Translations under genes and position numbers: made by a program
The notes under the pieces: model-generated
Database searches by the model: none
What the model was told of the DNA's origin: nothing
What the model saw: only the letters and a program-made list of their open reading frames with translations
Part shown: piece by piece, positions 15,972-24,647 of the stretch
How the letters are laid out: the number at the start of each line of letters is the position of its first letter
How positions within the stretch are numbered: the stretch's first letter is position 1
Origin: Oscillospiraceae bacterium
Lineage (GTDB): Bacteria > Bacillota > Clostridia > Oscillospirales > Ruminococcaceae
Direction of reading: 5' to 3'
DNA: 32,242 bases
NCBI GenBank assembly: GCA_017536405.1
Contig: JAFXHL010000096.1
Span: 1-32,242 of the forward strand

Positions 15972-16745
15972 TTATTTTGTTTGAACTTTCTGCCAGATGG
16001 CATCGAGTTCATCTATGCTAAGAGAAGAAGCATCTTTCCCTTCAAGCCTGATTGTTTCTTCAACTTTGCCGAAATCCTCGATATAACTGTCTGTTGCTTT
16101 CTGAAGAGCTTCTTCTGGGTCAACACCGACTTTTCTGGCAAAGTTTACGAATGAGAGAAGAGTATTTCCGATTACTCTGGAATAAACATCTTTATCTATG
16201 TTCTGTGCCTTTTCATCAAGAAGAATATCAAGAGGAGAGGCTTTTATAACGGATAAACCTGTTCTTTCAGCACGCTGAGCGACTTTATAACTTCTCATAA
16301 GTGCGGGTAATATCTTTGAAACACTTTCAAGAGTATCCTTATAAGTTTCCTGTTCTTTGGTTTTTTTCTTTATATTGTCCCAGTTTTTAAGAACCTGTTC
16401 TGAATTTTCGACTGTTACATCTCCGAAAACATGGGGATGACGGGTTATAAGCTTTTTACAGACTTCATCAGCAACATCATCAAATGTAAAAGAATCACAT
16501 TCTGTTTCGATCTGAGAATGGAAGACAACCTGTAACAAAACATCACCGAGTTCTTCTCTTAAAAGTTCTGTATTATCTGTGTCTATCGCTTCGAGAACTT
16601 CATATGTTTCTTCGAGAAAATCCTTTCTGATCGAATGATGGTCCTGTTCTTTATCCCAAGGACAGCCATTTTCACTTCTGAGTATTTTCACTATCTTGAC
16701 GAGGTCTTCAATATTATAATTCTCTTTAAATTCAAATCCGGACAA
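15972..16745 (-). CDS. mazG: MazG-family nucleoside triphosphate pyrophosphohydrolase
   Basis: A 257-residue protein with the tandem MazG arrangement of the E. coli enzyme, which hydrolyses NTPs to NMP and pyrophosphate and removes aberrant nucleotides. The first half has CPWDKEQDHHSIRKDFLEE, with the metal-binding EExxE (Glu45, Glu46, Glu49) and ExxD (Glu65, Asp68) motifs in a helical all-alpha NTPase. B. subtilis YabN has an extra N-terminal methylase-like domain that is absent here. The TTG at 16745 is chosen because GGAGGT ends seven bases upstream; a more upstream TTG at 16760 overlaps that site. It lies in the yabM-yabN-yabO-like cluster. Confidence 0.92.
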   Translation of the reverse strand: MSGFEFKENYNIEDLVKIVKILRSENGCPWDKEQDHHSIRKDFLEETYEVLEAIDTDNTELLREELGDVLLQVVFHSQIETECDSFTFDDVADEVCKKLITRHPHVFGDVTVENSEQVLKNWDNIKKKTKEQETYKDTLESVSKILPALMRSYKVAQRAERTGLSVIKASPLDILLDEKAQNIDKDVYSRVIGNTLLSFVNFARKVGVDPEEALQKATDSYIEDFGKVEETIRLEGKDASSLSIDELDAIWQKVQTK

Positions 16746-16794
16746 TAAATTCACCTCCAAAACAAGTACAAAATATATATTACCCTATATTTTA

Positions 16795-18477
16795 CTATTT
16801 TTCAATAGAATTTTTCAAAAAATATGAGTTTTTTATTGAATTTACGGCACTTTTGTCAAAATAACTAATTGTAGCAGTAAAAATTAGGTAAATAAATCCA
16901 CCAAATACTATTGACAAAAGTAAATTTATTCTGTACGAAACTAAATCTGACAATAGCGAATGGGCTATTCTGGCAGATAAACCACATAATAACGAGCTGT
17001 AAACCATTATCTCTATGCTTGATTTTATGCTTTTGGTTATTTTCATATCAGATTCTTTAAATAATGATATTGCAGAAATAACAAAAATTATTATATAACT
17101 TACAGTTGTTGATATAGCGGCACCGTTTATATTGATTTCGGGGATGGGGATGAGAACTATATTTCCCAGAATTTTAATGATTGTTCCGAAAATCATCGCT
17201 TTTAACGGAATATCAGGTCTTCCTATTGCTTGTAACATTGAAAAAAATGTTGTTGAGAGAGATAAAAATATAACTCCTATACCAAGTATTGACAAGGATT
17301 TATAGGATATGAGTATTTCATAAATTTTATCTTTAAACAAAAAAGTAAGTATTTCTTTTGATAGAAAAGTTATTCCGAGACCTGAAGGTATAGCAAAAAA
17401 AGCAGAAGTGAGCAGTGCTTTTTCTATGGATGCTTTTATTTTGTTGTGGTCATTTAATACTTTGGCTTCGGAGATTGAAGGGAAAATACTTTTTCCGAAC
17501 ATATTTACTACCGATGGAACAAGATTAAAGACAGTTATAGCAAGACCTGTAAAAGAACCATAAACAAAGCCTGCTGTTTCGCTCTTGTTTATATTTAAAA
17601 AAGCAAAGAAATCAGGCGATTTTTCAATGATTTTTTCAATTGAGTATGTAATTGTAGTAAGGTCGGAAAGAGTCGTTAAACTTGTCACAAGAGAACCTGC
17701 AGATACGGGTAATGCTATCCTGATAAGCGATTTATAAAGCTTTTTATCTGTGGGTTTTATTGATTTTATTATAGATTTATCTGATTTCGATTTAAAAATC
17801 ATAAACAGCATTCCCAGAAGTGAACTTAATGTTATACCTGTAATTGCTGCAGCGGAGGCCACGGAATATATTATTTCGCTTTCAGAGGGTAATATGTTGA
17901 AAAAATCTGCTATGTTTTTTACTGTTTCAGGATTATTGTTCAGAAATTCAAATGATTTATAGGAAAATAAGAGGCCGGCTATGATTTTGATAACAGATTC
18001 TATTATCTGAGATATTGCAGTGGGGTACATATCGTTAAGCCCTTCATAATATCCTCTGTAAACAGATGTTACGCAACTGATGATTACTGTCGGTGCTATC
18101 ATAACGACAGACGGCCAGGCAAAAGTGAGATTTGCTATATATTTGCAGAAATGATAGGATAAAAGTATTACAATAAAAGTGAAAATGAATCCTATCGTTG
18201 AAAAAAGTCTGATGGAAACTGATTTTATTTCGGATATTCCATAGTAGTCATTCTTTGCGTTTGATTCTGAAACAAGTTTCGCTACTGCGACAGGGAGCCC
18301 TGTTACAGAAATGGCATAAACAGGCATAAAAATGCTGTATGCACAGGAAAAATATGCCATACCGTTTCCGCCAAGGATATTAGTTAATGGGATTTTGAAG
18401 AATGCCCCTATTAACTTTACAATCATTGCAGATATTATAAGTATGGCGGAGTTATACACGAATGATTTTTTTCTCAT
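16795..18477 (-). CDS. SpoVB/YabM-like polysaccharide (lipid carrier) flippase
   Basis: A 560-residue integral membrane protein with about 14 hydrophobic segments, of the MATE/MOP exporter superfamily that contains SpoVB, YabM, MurJ and polysaccharide flippases. It starts MRKKSFVYNSAILIISAMIVKLIGAFFKIPL, a characteristic SpoVB-type first helix. It also contains VYRGYYEGLNDMYPTAISQI and a late SMLQAIGRPDIPLKAMIFG. Relatives flip undecaprenyl-linked saccharides across the membrane. Its position before mazG, HU and rqcP matches YabM of Bacillus rather than SpoVB itself. The ATG is preceded by GAGGTG. A divergent aminotransferase gene lies 107 bases upstream. Confidence 0.88.
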   Translation of the reverse strand: MRKKSFVYNSAILIISAMIVKLIGAFFKIPLTNILGGNGMAYFSCAYSIFMPVYAISVTGLPVAVAKLVSESNAKNDYYGISEIKSVSIRLFSTIGFIFTFIVILLSYHFCKYIANLTFAWPSVVMIAPTVIISCVTSVYRGYYEGLNDMYPTAISQIIESVIKIIAGLLFSYKSFEFLNNNPETVKNIADFFNILPSESEIIYSVASAAAITGITLSSLLGMLFMIFKSKSDKSIIKSIKPTDKKLYKSLIRIALPVSAGSLVTSLTTLSDLTTITYSIEKIIEKSPDFFAFLNINKSETAGFVYGSFTGLAITVFNLVPSVVNMFGKSIFPSISEAKVLNDHNKIKASIEKALLTSAFFAIPSGLGITFLSKEILTFLFKDKIYEILISYKSLSILGIGVIFLSLSTTFFSMLQAIGRPDIPLKAMIFGTIIKILGNIVLIPIPEININGAAISTTVSYIIIFVISAISLFKESDMKITKSIKSSIEIMVYSSLLCGLSARIAHSLLSDLVSYRINLLLSIVFGGFIYLIFTATISYFDKSAVNSIKNSYFLKNSIEK

Positions 18478-18519
18478 ATTTTCACCTCAAAAATAAAATG
18501 AAATTCCTTTAAAATAATA

Positions 18520-18548
18520 TTGCAAAATATATGATTATATGATATAAT
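18520..18548 (+). promoter_or_regulatory. Promoter of the aminotransferase-trpS-iorAB unit
   Basis: TTGCAA at 18520-18525, a 17-base spacer and TATAAT at 18543-18548. It lies in the 107-base divergent region, 36 bases before the aminotransferase ATG. There is no room for a T-box leader ahead of trpS. Confidence 0.8.
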
Positions 18549-18584
18549 ATTAAAGCATATTATTAGAAACAGAGGTATATTTTT

Positions 18585-19778
18585 ATGGATTATGTATTTT
18601 CCGATAAAGTATCAGGTCTTCAGGCATCTGCTATAAGAGAAATCTTAAAGTTCTGTGCATTTCCTGATATAATTTCATTTGCAGCAGGAAACCCCGCTCC
18701 TAATGCTTTTCCCACAGAAACAATAAAGAAAATATCAGATAAAATGCTTACTGAAAATCCTATTCTTGCATTACAGTATAACATTACAGAAGGTTATACT
18801 GCTTTAAGAGATACTCTTAAAGCAGAAATGCAGAAAAAAGGTATATTCAATCCTGAAACAGATGAACTTATAATCACTTCCGGTGCACAGCAGGCTAATG
18901 AACTTGCTACAAAGGTTCTTTGTAATGAAAAAGATAAACTTGTATGTGAATCACCGAGTTTTATAGGAAGTCTCAACAGTTTCCGTTCTTATAATGTTGA
19001 CCTTATAGGCGTTCCTCTTGAAAATGACGGAATGAATATGGAAATTCTTGAAGATGAACTCAGAAAGGGAGGAGTAAAACTTATTTACGTAATCCCTAAT
19101 TTCCAGAATCCTACTGGTCTTACAATGTCGCTTGAAAAGAGAAAAGCACTCTATGAACTTGCTTGTAAATACAACACGATGATTCTCGAAGATAACCCTT
19201 ATGGAGATATCAGATTTGCAGGAGAAGATATTGTTTCTATCAAGTCTATGGATACAGAAGGAAGAGTTATCTATTCGGGAACATTCTCGAAAACTCTTGC
19301 GCCTGGTCTCAGAGTAGGTTATTCTATTGCTCCTAAGCCTGTTATTCAGAAGATGGTCGTATGTAAGCAGGTATCTGATGTTCATACAAATATCTGGTCT
19401 CAGGTTATCTGTGATAATTTTATGAAAGAAGTTGATATGGAAGAACATCTCGGCGGAATTCGTGAGATTTACAGAAAGAAATGTGATCTTATGCTTTCTG
19501 AAATGGATAAGCATTTTTCAAAGAAGGTTACATATACACGCCCTGAAGGTGGTCTTTTTATCTGGGCAAGTGTTCCTGAAGGAAGCGATATGATGGGATT
19601 CTGTAAAAAAGCAGTCGAAGAATATAAAGTTGCTGTTGTTCCTGGAACTGCATTTACAATCAACGAAAGCGACAAATCCTATTCATTCAGATTGAATTTC
19701 TCAACACCCACAGATGAACAGATCATAAAGGGTATTGAAATTTTAGGAAAACTCACAAAAGAAATCTTCGGGGAGTGA
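18585..19778 (+). CDS. PLP-dependent class I/II aminotransferase, probably aromatic
   Basis: A 397-residue fold-type I aminotransferase of the subgroup containing 2-aminoadipate/aromatic transaminases and MocR catalytic domains, here without a DNA-binding domain. Visible are ISFAAGNPAPNAFP near the N-terminus, ITSGAQQANEL for cofactor phosphate, YVIPNFQNPTGLTMS, LEDNPYGDIRF, the Schiff-base lysine Lys236 in SGTFSKTLAPGLRVG, and a C-terminal arginine in YSFRLNFS. It is followed by trpS and iorAB. Since IorAB oxidises arylpyruvates, the likely role is to deaminate Trp, Phe or Tyr to those 2-oxo acids. That specificity is inferred from context, not from sequence. It ends six bases before trpS. 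Confidence 0.9.
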   Translation: MDYVFSDKVSGLQASAIREILKFCAFPDIISFAAGNPAPNAFPTETIKKISDKMLTENPILALQYNITEGYTALRDTLKAEMQKKGIFNPETDELIITSGAQQANELATKVLCNEKDKLVCESPSFIGSLNSFRSYNVDLIGVPLENDGMNMEILEDELRKGGVKLIYVIPNFQNPTGLTMSLEKRKALYELACKYNTMILEDNPYGDIRFAGEDIVSIKSMDTEGRVIYSGTFSKTLAPGLRVGYSIAPKPVIQKMVVCKQVSDVHTNIWSQVICDNFMKEVDMEEHLGGIREIYRKKCDLMLSEMDKHFSKKVTYTRPEGGLFIWASVPEGSDMMGFCKKAVEEYKVAVVPGTAFTINESDKSYSFRLNFSTPTDEQIIKGIEILGKLTKEIFGE

Positions 19779-19784
19779 TTATAA

Positions 19785-20783
19785 ATGGAAGATAAGAAGT
19801 TAATATTCAGCGGTATTCAGCCGACGGGGACATTTACTCTTGGAAACTATATCGGTGCAATTCGTAACTGGGGTCCTTTACAGGAAGAATACAACTGTAT
19901 TTATTCAATAGTTGACCTTCATGCTATAACTGTAAAGCAGGATCCTGTAAAACTTCGTCAGAATACTTTACAGGCTTATGCACTTTTACTTGCTTGTGGC
20001 ATTGACCCTGAAAAAAGTATTGCTTTTATTCAGAGTCATGCAAAAACTCACGCAGAACTCAGTTGGGTACTTTCTTGTTCAACACAGTTCGGGGAACTCT
20101 CAAGAATGACTCAGTTCAAGGATAAATCACAGAAACACGCAGATGATGTAAATGCAGGTCTTTTTACATATCCTGTTTTGATGGCCGCTGATATTCTTGC
20201 TTATAATGCTGATCTTGTTCCTATCGGTGCTGACCAGAAACAGCATCTTGAACTTGCAAGAAATATCGCTCAGAGATTCAACAATAAATATGGTGAATTC
20301 TTTACCGTTCCCGAACCTTATATCCCTAAGGTAGGGGCAAGGGTAATGTCTTTACAGGAACCCACCAAAAAAATGTCGAAATCTGACGAAAATGTGAATG
20401 CGACAATTCTTATACTTGACGATAAGGATACAATCATCAGAAAGTTCAAGAGGGCGGTTACGGATTCGGATTCTCAGGTAAGATATGCTGACGGAAAAGA
20501 CGGAATAAATAATCTTATGACAATCTATTCTGCTGTTACAGGAAAAACTTACGAAGAAATAGAAAAGGAATTTGACGGAAAAGGCTATGGTGATTTCAAA
20601 CTTGCCGTAGGTGAGGCGGTTGCTGATAGTCTTCAGCCTGTAAGAGATAATTTTGCAAGACTTATGCAGGATAAGGAATATCTCAAGAAATGTTATACAG
20701 AAGGCGCACAGAAAGCACTTTCTATTTCACAGAAGGTTGTATCAAAGGTTTACAGAAAAGTAGGTTTTGTTGATTTTAGATAA
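19785..20783 (+). CDS. trpS: Tryptophanyl-tRNA synthetase
   Basis: A 332-residue class I synthetase of normal length that charges tRNA-Trp. The N-terminus FSGIQPTGTFTLGNYIGAI holds the HIGH-equivalent TLGN motif, and KKMSKSDEN (KMSKS at 196-200) is intact. The segment MAADILAYNADLVPIGADQ is the usual Trp- and ATP-binding part. The ribosome binding site GGGGAG overlaps the end of the aminotransferase gene, so the two are translated from one message. The placement between an aminotransferase and iorA suggests a transcript centred on tryptophan or aromatic metabolism. No T-box or other leader precedes it. Confidence 0.97.
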   Translation: MEDKKLIFSGIQPTGTFTLGNYIGAIRNWGPLQEEYNCIYSIVDLHAITVKQDPVKLRQNTLQAYALLLACGIDPEKSIAFIQSHAKTHAELSWVLSCSTQFGELSRMTQFKDKSQKHADDVNAGLFTYPVLMAADILAYNADLVPIGADQKQHLELARNIAQRFNNKYGEFFTVPEPYIPKVGARVMSLQEPTKKMSKSDENVNATILILDDKDTIIRKFKRAVTDSDSQVRYADGKDGINNLMTIYSAVTGKTYEEIEKEFDGKGYGDFKLAVGEAVADSLQPVRDNFARLMQDKEYLKKCYTEGAQKALSISQKVVSKVYRKVGFVDFR

Positions 20784-20807
20784 TTATAATCGAAAGGAAT
20801 GTAAGTT

Positions 20808-22526
20808 ATGAAGAAACTTATGCTTGGTAATGAGGCTTTTGCAAGAGGTCTTTATGAAGCCGGATGTAATGTTGTATCAAGTTATCCCGGAACACCATCC
20901 ACCGAAATAACTGAAGAAGTTGCTAAATACGAAGAGATTTATGCAGAATGGGCACCTAACGAAAAGGTCGCTATGGAAGTTGCAATAGGTGCATCAATGG
21001 CAGGGGCACGTTCTTTCTGCGGAATGAAACATGTCGGCCTTAATGTTGCAGCTGACCCTCTTTATACTGCTGCTTATACAGGGGTAAACGGAGGACTTGT
21101 TGTTGCAGTTGCTGATGACCCGGGAATGCATTCATCACAGAATGAACAGGATTCAAGACATCATGCCGCTGCATCAAAGGTTCTTATGCTTGAACCTTCA
21201 GATTCTCAGGAAGTAAAGGATTTTGTCAAGGAAGCATACAGACTTTCAGAAGAATATGATACTCCTGTAATCGTAAGAATGTCTACAAGAGTTGCACATT
21301 CACAGAGTGCTGTTGAACTTTGTGACAGAGAGGAAGTCGGACTTAAAGAATATGTAAAGAATCCTCAGAAAAATGTTATGATGCCTGCAAATGCAAGAGG
21401 CAGACATGTTTTTGTTGAGGAAAGAACAAAGAAACTCATTCAGGAAGCAGAAGCGTCAATCCTTAATAAGATTGAAATGAATGATGGTCAGATAGGTGTT
21501 ATTACAAGCGGAACATCCTATCTTTATGCGAAGGAAGCACTTGGAGACAGCGTTTCATATCTTAAACTCGGTATTGTAAATCCTCTTCCTTCATACATAA
21601 TCAGAAGCTTCTGCAAAAAGTTTGAAACAGTTTATGTTATCGAAGAACTTGACGACATTATCGAAACACAGTGTAAGAAACTTGGTTGTGAAGTAATCGG
21701 AAAAGAAATTTTCGGATTTATAGGCGAACTTTCACAGTCAATCATCAGAGAAAAAATCAAGGGTATTTCTCCTGATTATCTCACAATTCCTACTGAAATA
21801 CCTGTAAGACCTCCTGTTATGTGCGCGGGTTGTCCTCACAGAGGCGTATTCTATAATCTTGCAAAACACAAGATTACAGTATCGGGCGATATCGGTTGTT
21901 ACACTCTTGGTGCTGCACAACCTCTTTGCGCTATGGATACTACTGTATGTATGGGTGCGTCTATTTCAGGACTTCATGGTATGAATAAAGCCCGTCCTGA
22001 AATGGAAAAGAAGTCTGTTGCTGTTATCGGCGATTCAACATTTATGCATTCGGGTATGACGGGACTTGTAAATATCGCTTATAATGCAACGAACTCAACT
22101 GTTATTATTCTTGATAACTCTATTACAGGTATGACAGGTCATCAGCAGAATCCTACAACAGGATATAACCTCAAGGGAGATGTTGCTGCAAAGGTTAATC
22201 TTGAAGCACTCTGTAAAGCACTTGGCATTGACAGAGTAAGAGTTGTTGATCCTTATAACCTTGCTGAAACGGAAAAAGCTATTCTTGAGGAACTTGAGGC
22301 GGATGCTCCGAGCGTTATCATTTCAAGACGTCCTTGTGCTCTTCTTAAATATGTTAAGCACAATCCTCCTCTTAAATCAAATGATAAGTGTAAGGGATGC
22401 AAGGCTTGTCTTAAACTCGGTTGTCCTGCTATTTCGATCAAGGCAGGAAAGGCTTGTATTGACCATACACTTTGCGTTGGATGCGGAATCTGTAAGGAAC
22501 TTTGTAAGTTTGACGCTATAGAATAA
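20808..22526 (+). CDS. iorA: Indolepyruvate ferredoxin oxidoreductase, alpha subunit
   Basis: A 572-residue subunit. IorAB converts arylpyruvates plus CoA to aryl-acetyl-CoA and CO2, reducing ferredoxin. The N-terminal pyrimidine domain has the 2-oxoacid-oxidoreductase start (GNEAFARGLYEAGCNVVSSY, then PGTPSTEI). The TPP domain has CAGCPHRGVF, GDIGCYTLGAAQPL and GDSTFMHSG. The C-terminus carries two ferredoxin-type clusters, CKGCKACLKLGCP and CVGCGICKELCKFDAI. ATG 20808 follows AAAGGAA. IorB follows after 30 bases. The reduced ferredoxin could feed the Rnf complex whose subunit ends at base 117. Confidence 0.96.
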   Translation: MKKLMLGNEAFARGLYEAGCNVVSSYPGTPSTEITEEVAKYEEIYAEWAPNEKVAMEVAIGASMAGARSFCGMKHVGLNVAADPLYTAAYTGVNGGLVVAVADDPGMHSSQNEQDSRHHAAASKVLMLEPSDSQEVKDFVKEAYRLSEEYDTPVIVRMSTRVAHSQSAVELCDREEVGLKEYVKNPQKNVMMPANARGRHVFVEERTKKLIQEAEASILNKIEMNDGQIGVITSGTSYLYAKEALGDSVSYLKLGIVNPLPSYIIRSFCKKFETVYVIEELDDIIETQCKKLGCEVIGKEIFGFIGELSQSIIREKIKGISPDYLTIPTEIPVRPPVMCAGCPHRGVFYNLAKHKITVSGDIGCYTLGAAQPLCAMDTTVCMGASISGLHGMNKARPEMEKKSVAVIGDSTFMHSGMTGLVNIAYNATNSTVIILDNSITGMTGHQQNPTTGYNLKGDVAAKVNLEALCKALGIDRVRVVDPYNLAETEKAILEELEADAPSVIISRRPCALLKYVKHNPPLKSNDKCKGCKACLKLGCPAISIKAGKACIDHTLCVGCGICKELCKFDAIE

Positions 22527-22556
22527 TCTAATGTTTTAACGAAAGGACGATATAAA

Positions 22557-23132
22557 TTGGATACAAGATCTATTATGATAGTCGGCGTTGGAGGACAGGG
22601 TTCGCTTCTTGCTTCAAGAATTCTCGGACATGTTCTTCTTATGCAGGGATTTGAAGTTAAGGTATCGGAAGTTCACGGAATGTCTCAGCGCGGAGGTTCT
22701 GTTGTGACTTATGTAAAATACGGCGATAAGGTTTATTCACCCGTAGTAGAAAAGGGAGAGGCTGACCTTATAGTATCATTTGAACAGCTTGAAGCAGCAA
22801 GAAGCCTTCCTTATCTCAGAAAGGGAGGAACAATCATCACTTCAACTCAGAAACTCGATCCTATGCCTGTTATTACAGGTGCAACAACATATCCTGAAGA
22901 TATTTTCAATCAGTTCCGCGAAGCAGGAGTTGATTTCGTTTCAGTAAATGCACTTGAACTTGCTGAACAGGCAGGTTCCGCTAAGGCATCGAATGTTGTT
23001 TTGATGGGTGTTGTTTCAACAAAGATGAGTATTGAAAAGGAAGTGTGGCTTAAAGCACTTGAAGAATGTGTACCTGCTAAATTCCTTGAACTCAACAAAA
23101 AGGCTTTTGAACTCGGTAGAGAATGCTATTAA
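22557..23132 (+). CDS. iorB: Indolepyruvate ferredoxin oxidoreductase, beta subunit
   Basis: A 191-residue gamma-type 2-oxoacid oxidoreductase subunit that pairs with IorA. It begins with MIVGVGGQGSLLASRILG, the usual GxGGQG nucleotide/CoA-binding turn, then KVSEVHGMSQRGGSVVTYV and LEAARSLPYLRKGGTII. The start is TTG 22557: AAAGGA ends nine bases earlier and there is no ATG nearby that keeps the conserved first strand. A strong hairpin terminator follows eight bases after the stop, closing the aminotransferase-trpS-iorAB unit. Confidence 0.95.
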   Translation: MDTRSIMIVGVGGQGSLLASRILGHVLLMQGFEVKVSEVHGMSQRGGSVVTYVKYGDKVYSPVVEKGEADLIVSFEQLEAARSLPYLRKGGTIITSTQKLDPMPVITGATTYPEDIFNQFREAGVDFVSVNALELAEQAGSAKASNVVLMGVVSTKMSIEKEVWLKALEECVPAKFLELNKKAFELGRECY

Positions 23133-23139
23133 TAAATCC

Positions 23140-23176
23140 AAAAACCACTTCTGATACTTATTCAGAAGTGGTTTTT
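23140..23176 (+). terminator. Terminator after iorB
   Basis: A perfect 15-bp stem, AAAAACCACTTCTGA at 23140-23154 against TCAGAAGTGGTTTTT at 23162-23176, seven-base loop, ending in TTTTT. Confidence 0.93.
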
Positions 23177-23198
23177 ATTTATTGTTACGATTCGTATC

Positions 23199-23227
23199 TT
23201 TACTATTTATATATATTTTGCTATTAT
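23199..23227 (+). promoter_or_regulatory. Putative promoter of the PAP2/XRE pair
   Basis: TTTACT at 23199-23204 and TATTAT at 23222-23227 with a 17-base spacer, 37 bases before the PAP2 ATG. An AT-rich setting makes chance matches possible. Confidence 0.5.
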
Positions 23228-23264
23228 TTAATCGTAATAATAATTAAATAAAAAGGAGATAAAA

Positions 23265-23933
23265 ATGAAAGAAAAGAAATTGTTTATTTCAGGAATTATT
23301 CTGATTATAGTATTTATAATCTGGACAATACTGATTCAGGTAGTAGATGTTCAATCCGTCGGTGTTAACGGAACAAATATCGGATTTGCCACTATAAATA
23401 TCTGGTTTCATAAATTAACAGGTGAAAATATGATGATATATCATATTACTGATTGGATGGGAATTATACCGATATTGAGTTGTATTTTCTTTGGTATATT
23501 AGGATTTATTCAACTTATCAGGAGAAAAAGTCTTTTTAAAGTTGATTTTGATATTATTCTTTTGGGGGTTTATTATATTGTAGTAGTTATTGCGTATTTG
23601 TTTTTTGAAATGATTCCTATAAATTACAGGCCTATTCTTATAGAAGGAATTGCAGAAGTTTCGTATCCGTCTTCAACAACATTACTTGTGTTATCTGTTA
23701 TGTTGACTGTAAGTTTTCAGAATAATCGCAGAACTAAAAAAGTTATTTTGAGGAAGAGAGTGGATGCATTTGTTGTTTTATTTTTGCTATTTATGGTAAT
23801 CGGAAGGACTGTTTCAGGTGTTCATTGGATAACGGATATTATAGGTTCTGTTATTTTCAGTGTGGGATTATATCTGATTTATAACTCAACTGTTATGATG
23901 CTTGATAAAAAGAAATTAACGGAGGAAATATAG
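23265..23933 (+). CDS. PAP2-family membrane phosphatase-like protein
   Basis: A 222-residue protein with about six membrane helices and the PAP2 (phosphatidic acid phosphatase type 2) layout. Motif 1 ends in Arg122-Pro123 (NYRPIL). Motif 2 is YPSSTT, with Ser136 but Thr138 in place of the usual His of PSGH. Motif 3 is GRTVSGVHWITD, keeping Arg181, His187 and Asp191. Family members dephosphorylate lipid phosphates or undecaprenyl diphosphate. The motif-2 change recurs, from memory, in a clostridial subgroup and may alter activity. The ATG follows AAAGGAG. Its stop codon overlaps the GTG start of the XRE regulator, so the two are coexpressed. Confidence 0.85.
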   Translation: MKEKKLFISGIILIIVFIIWTILIQVVDVQSVGVNGTNIGFATINIWFHKLTGENMMIYHITDWMGIIPILSCIFFGILGFIQLIRRKSLFKVDFDIILLGVYYIVVVIAYLFFEMIPINYRPILIEGIAEVSYPSSTTLLVLSVMLTVSFQNNRRTKKVILRKRVDAFVVLFLLFMVIGRTVSGVHWITDIIGSVIFSVGLYLIYNSTVMMLDKKKLTEEI

Positions 23934-24532
23934 TGGAATTCAATGAGAAATTACAGGAATTAAGAAAAAATCGTGGTCTTACCCAAGAGGAACTTGCTGA
24001 AATTTTATATGTATCAAGAACAGCGATATCTAAATGGGAATCGGGGAGAGGTTATCCGAATATAGAATCCTTGAAAGATATTTCAGAATTTTTTTCAGTC
24101 AGTATAGATGATTTATTGTCAGGAGAAAAAATAATTTCTATTGCTGAAAATGAAAATAAATCAAATATTCAGAATATATGTGATTTGTTATTCGGAATCA
24201 TAGATGTAATGAGTATATTTCTTATAATTCTTCCACTTTATCCGAAACGCGTTGATGATTTGATTTATTCCTTGAATTTGTTTTTATATAATGAATCTGG
24301 TTATATGATTTATTGGGTTATGTTTATATCACTTGTTTCAGTTGGTATAATAAAAATTATTTTTAATCAGATGAAAATAGAAAAAAATTGTAATGTTATT
24401 ACGAATATTTCTATTATTGTCAGCATTATAACTGTTTTATTTTTAATAGTTACAAGACAGGTTTACGCACCGATAATAGCTTTTTTATTTCTTATATTTA
24501 AAGGAATATTGGTTTTAAAGAAAAATATCTGA
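23933..24532 (+). CDS. Membrane-bound XRE-family regulator
   Basis: A 199-residue protein. Residues 1-63 are a classic XRE helix-turn-helix (LQELRKNRGLTQEELAEILY, VSRTAISKWESGRGYP, SVSIDDLLSGE). The rest holds about four hydrophobic segments (roughly 85-103, 124-143, 153-173, 177-194), so the DNA-binding domain is tethered to the membrane. The start is GTG 23933: GGAGG lies seven to eight bases upstream, within the end of the PAP2 gene, and the stop and start codons overlap. The pairing suggests it senses a membrane state or lipid handled by the PAP2 protein, possibly controlling its own operon. The ligand is unknown. Confidence 0.88.
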   Translation: MEFNEKLQELRKNRGLTQEELAEILYVSRTAISKWESGRGYPNIESLKDISEFFSVSIDDLLSGEKIISIAENENKSNIQNICDLLFGIIDVMSIFLIILPLYPKRVDDLIYSLNLFLYNESGYMIYWVMFISLVSVGIIKIIFNQMKIEKNCNVITNISIIVSIITVLFLIVTRQVYAPIIAFLFLIFKGILVLKKNI

Positions 24533-24539
24533 TATAATA

Positions 24540-24571
24540 AAAAAGTCATCGTGTTAATGCGATGACTTTTT
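24540..24571 (+). terminator. Terminator after the XRE regulator
   Basis: AAAAGTCATCG at 24541-24551 pairs with CGATGACTTTT at 24560-24570 (12 bp counting the closing A-T), eight-base loop, T-run on the 3' side. Confidence 0.92.
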
Positions 24572-24647
24572 ATAATTTGTTTAAGTGTTTTTTATTTTTG
24601 TATCGTATTATATATAGAAAGCATTTCGGGGAAGGAGTGAAAATTGA

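Noticed and set aside
18478..18584. A T-box or riboswitch leader controlling the trpS transcript
   Set aside because: The region is only 107 bases, is divergent, and leaves about 30 bases after the promoter. No specifier loop or T-box sequence is present.
18951..19514. A 187-codon open frame on the minus strand inside the aminotransferase gene
   Set aside because: It lies wholly opposite a well-conserved gene, has no ribosome binding site or family motif, and its composition (many Asn, Arg, Ile) is what the reverse strand of A/T-ending codons gives.
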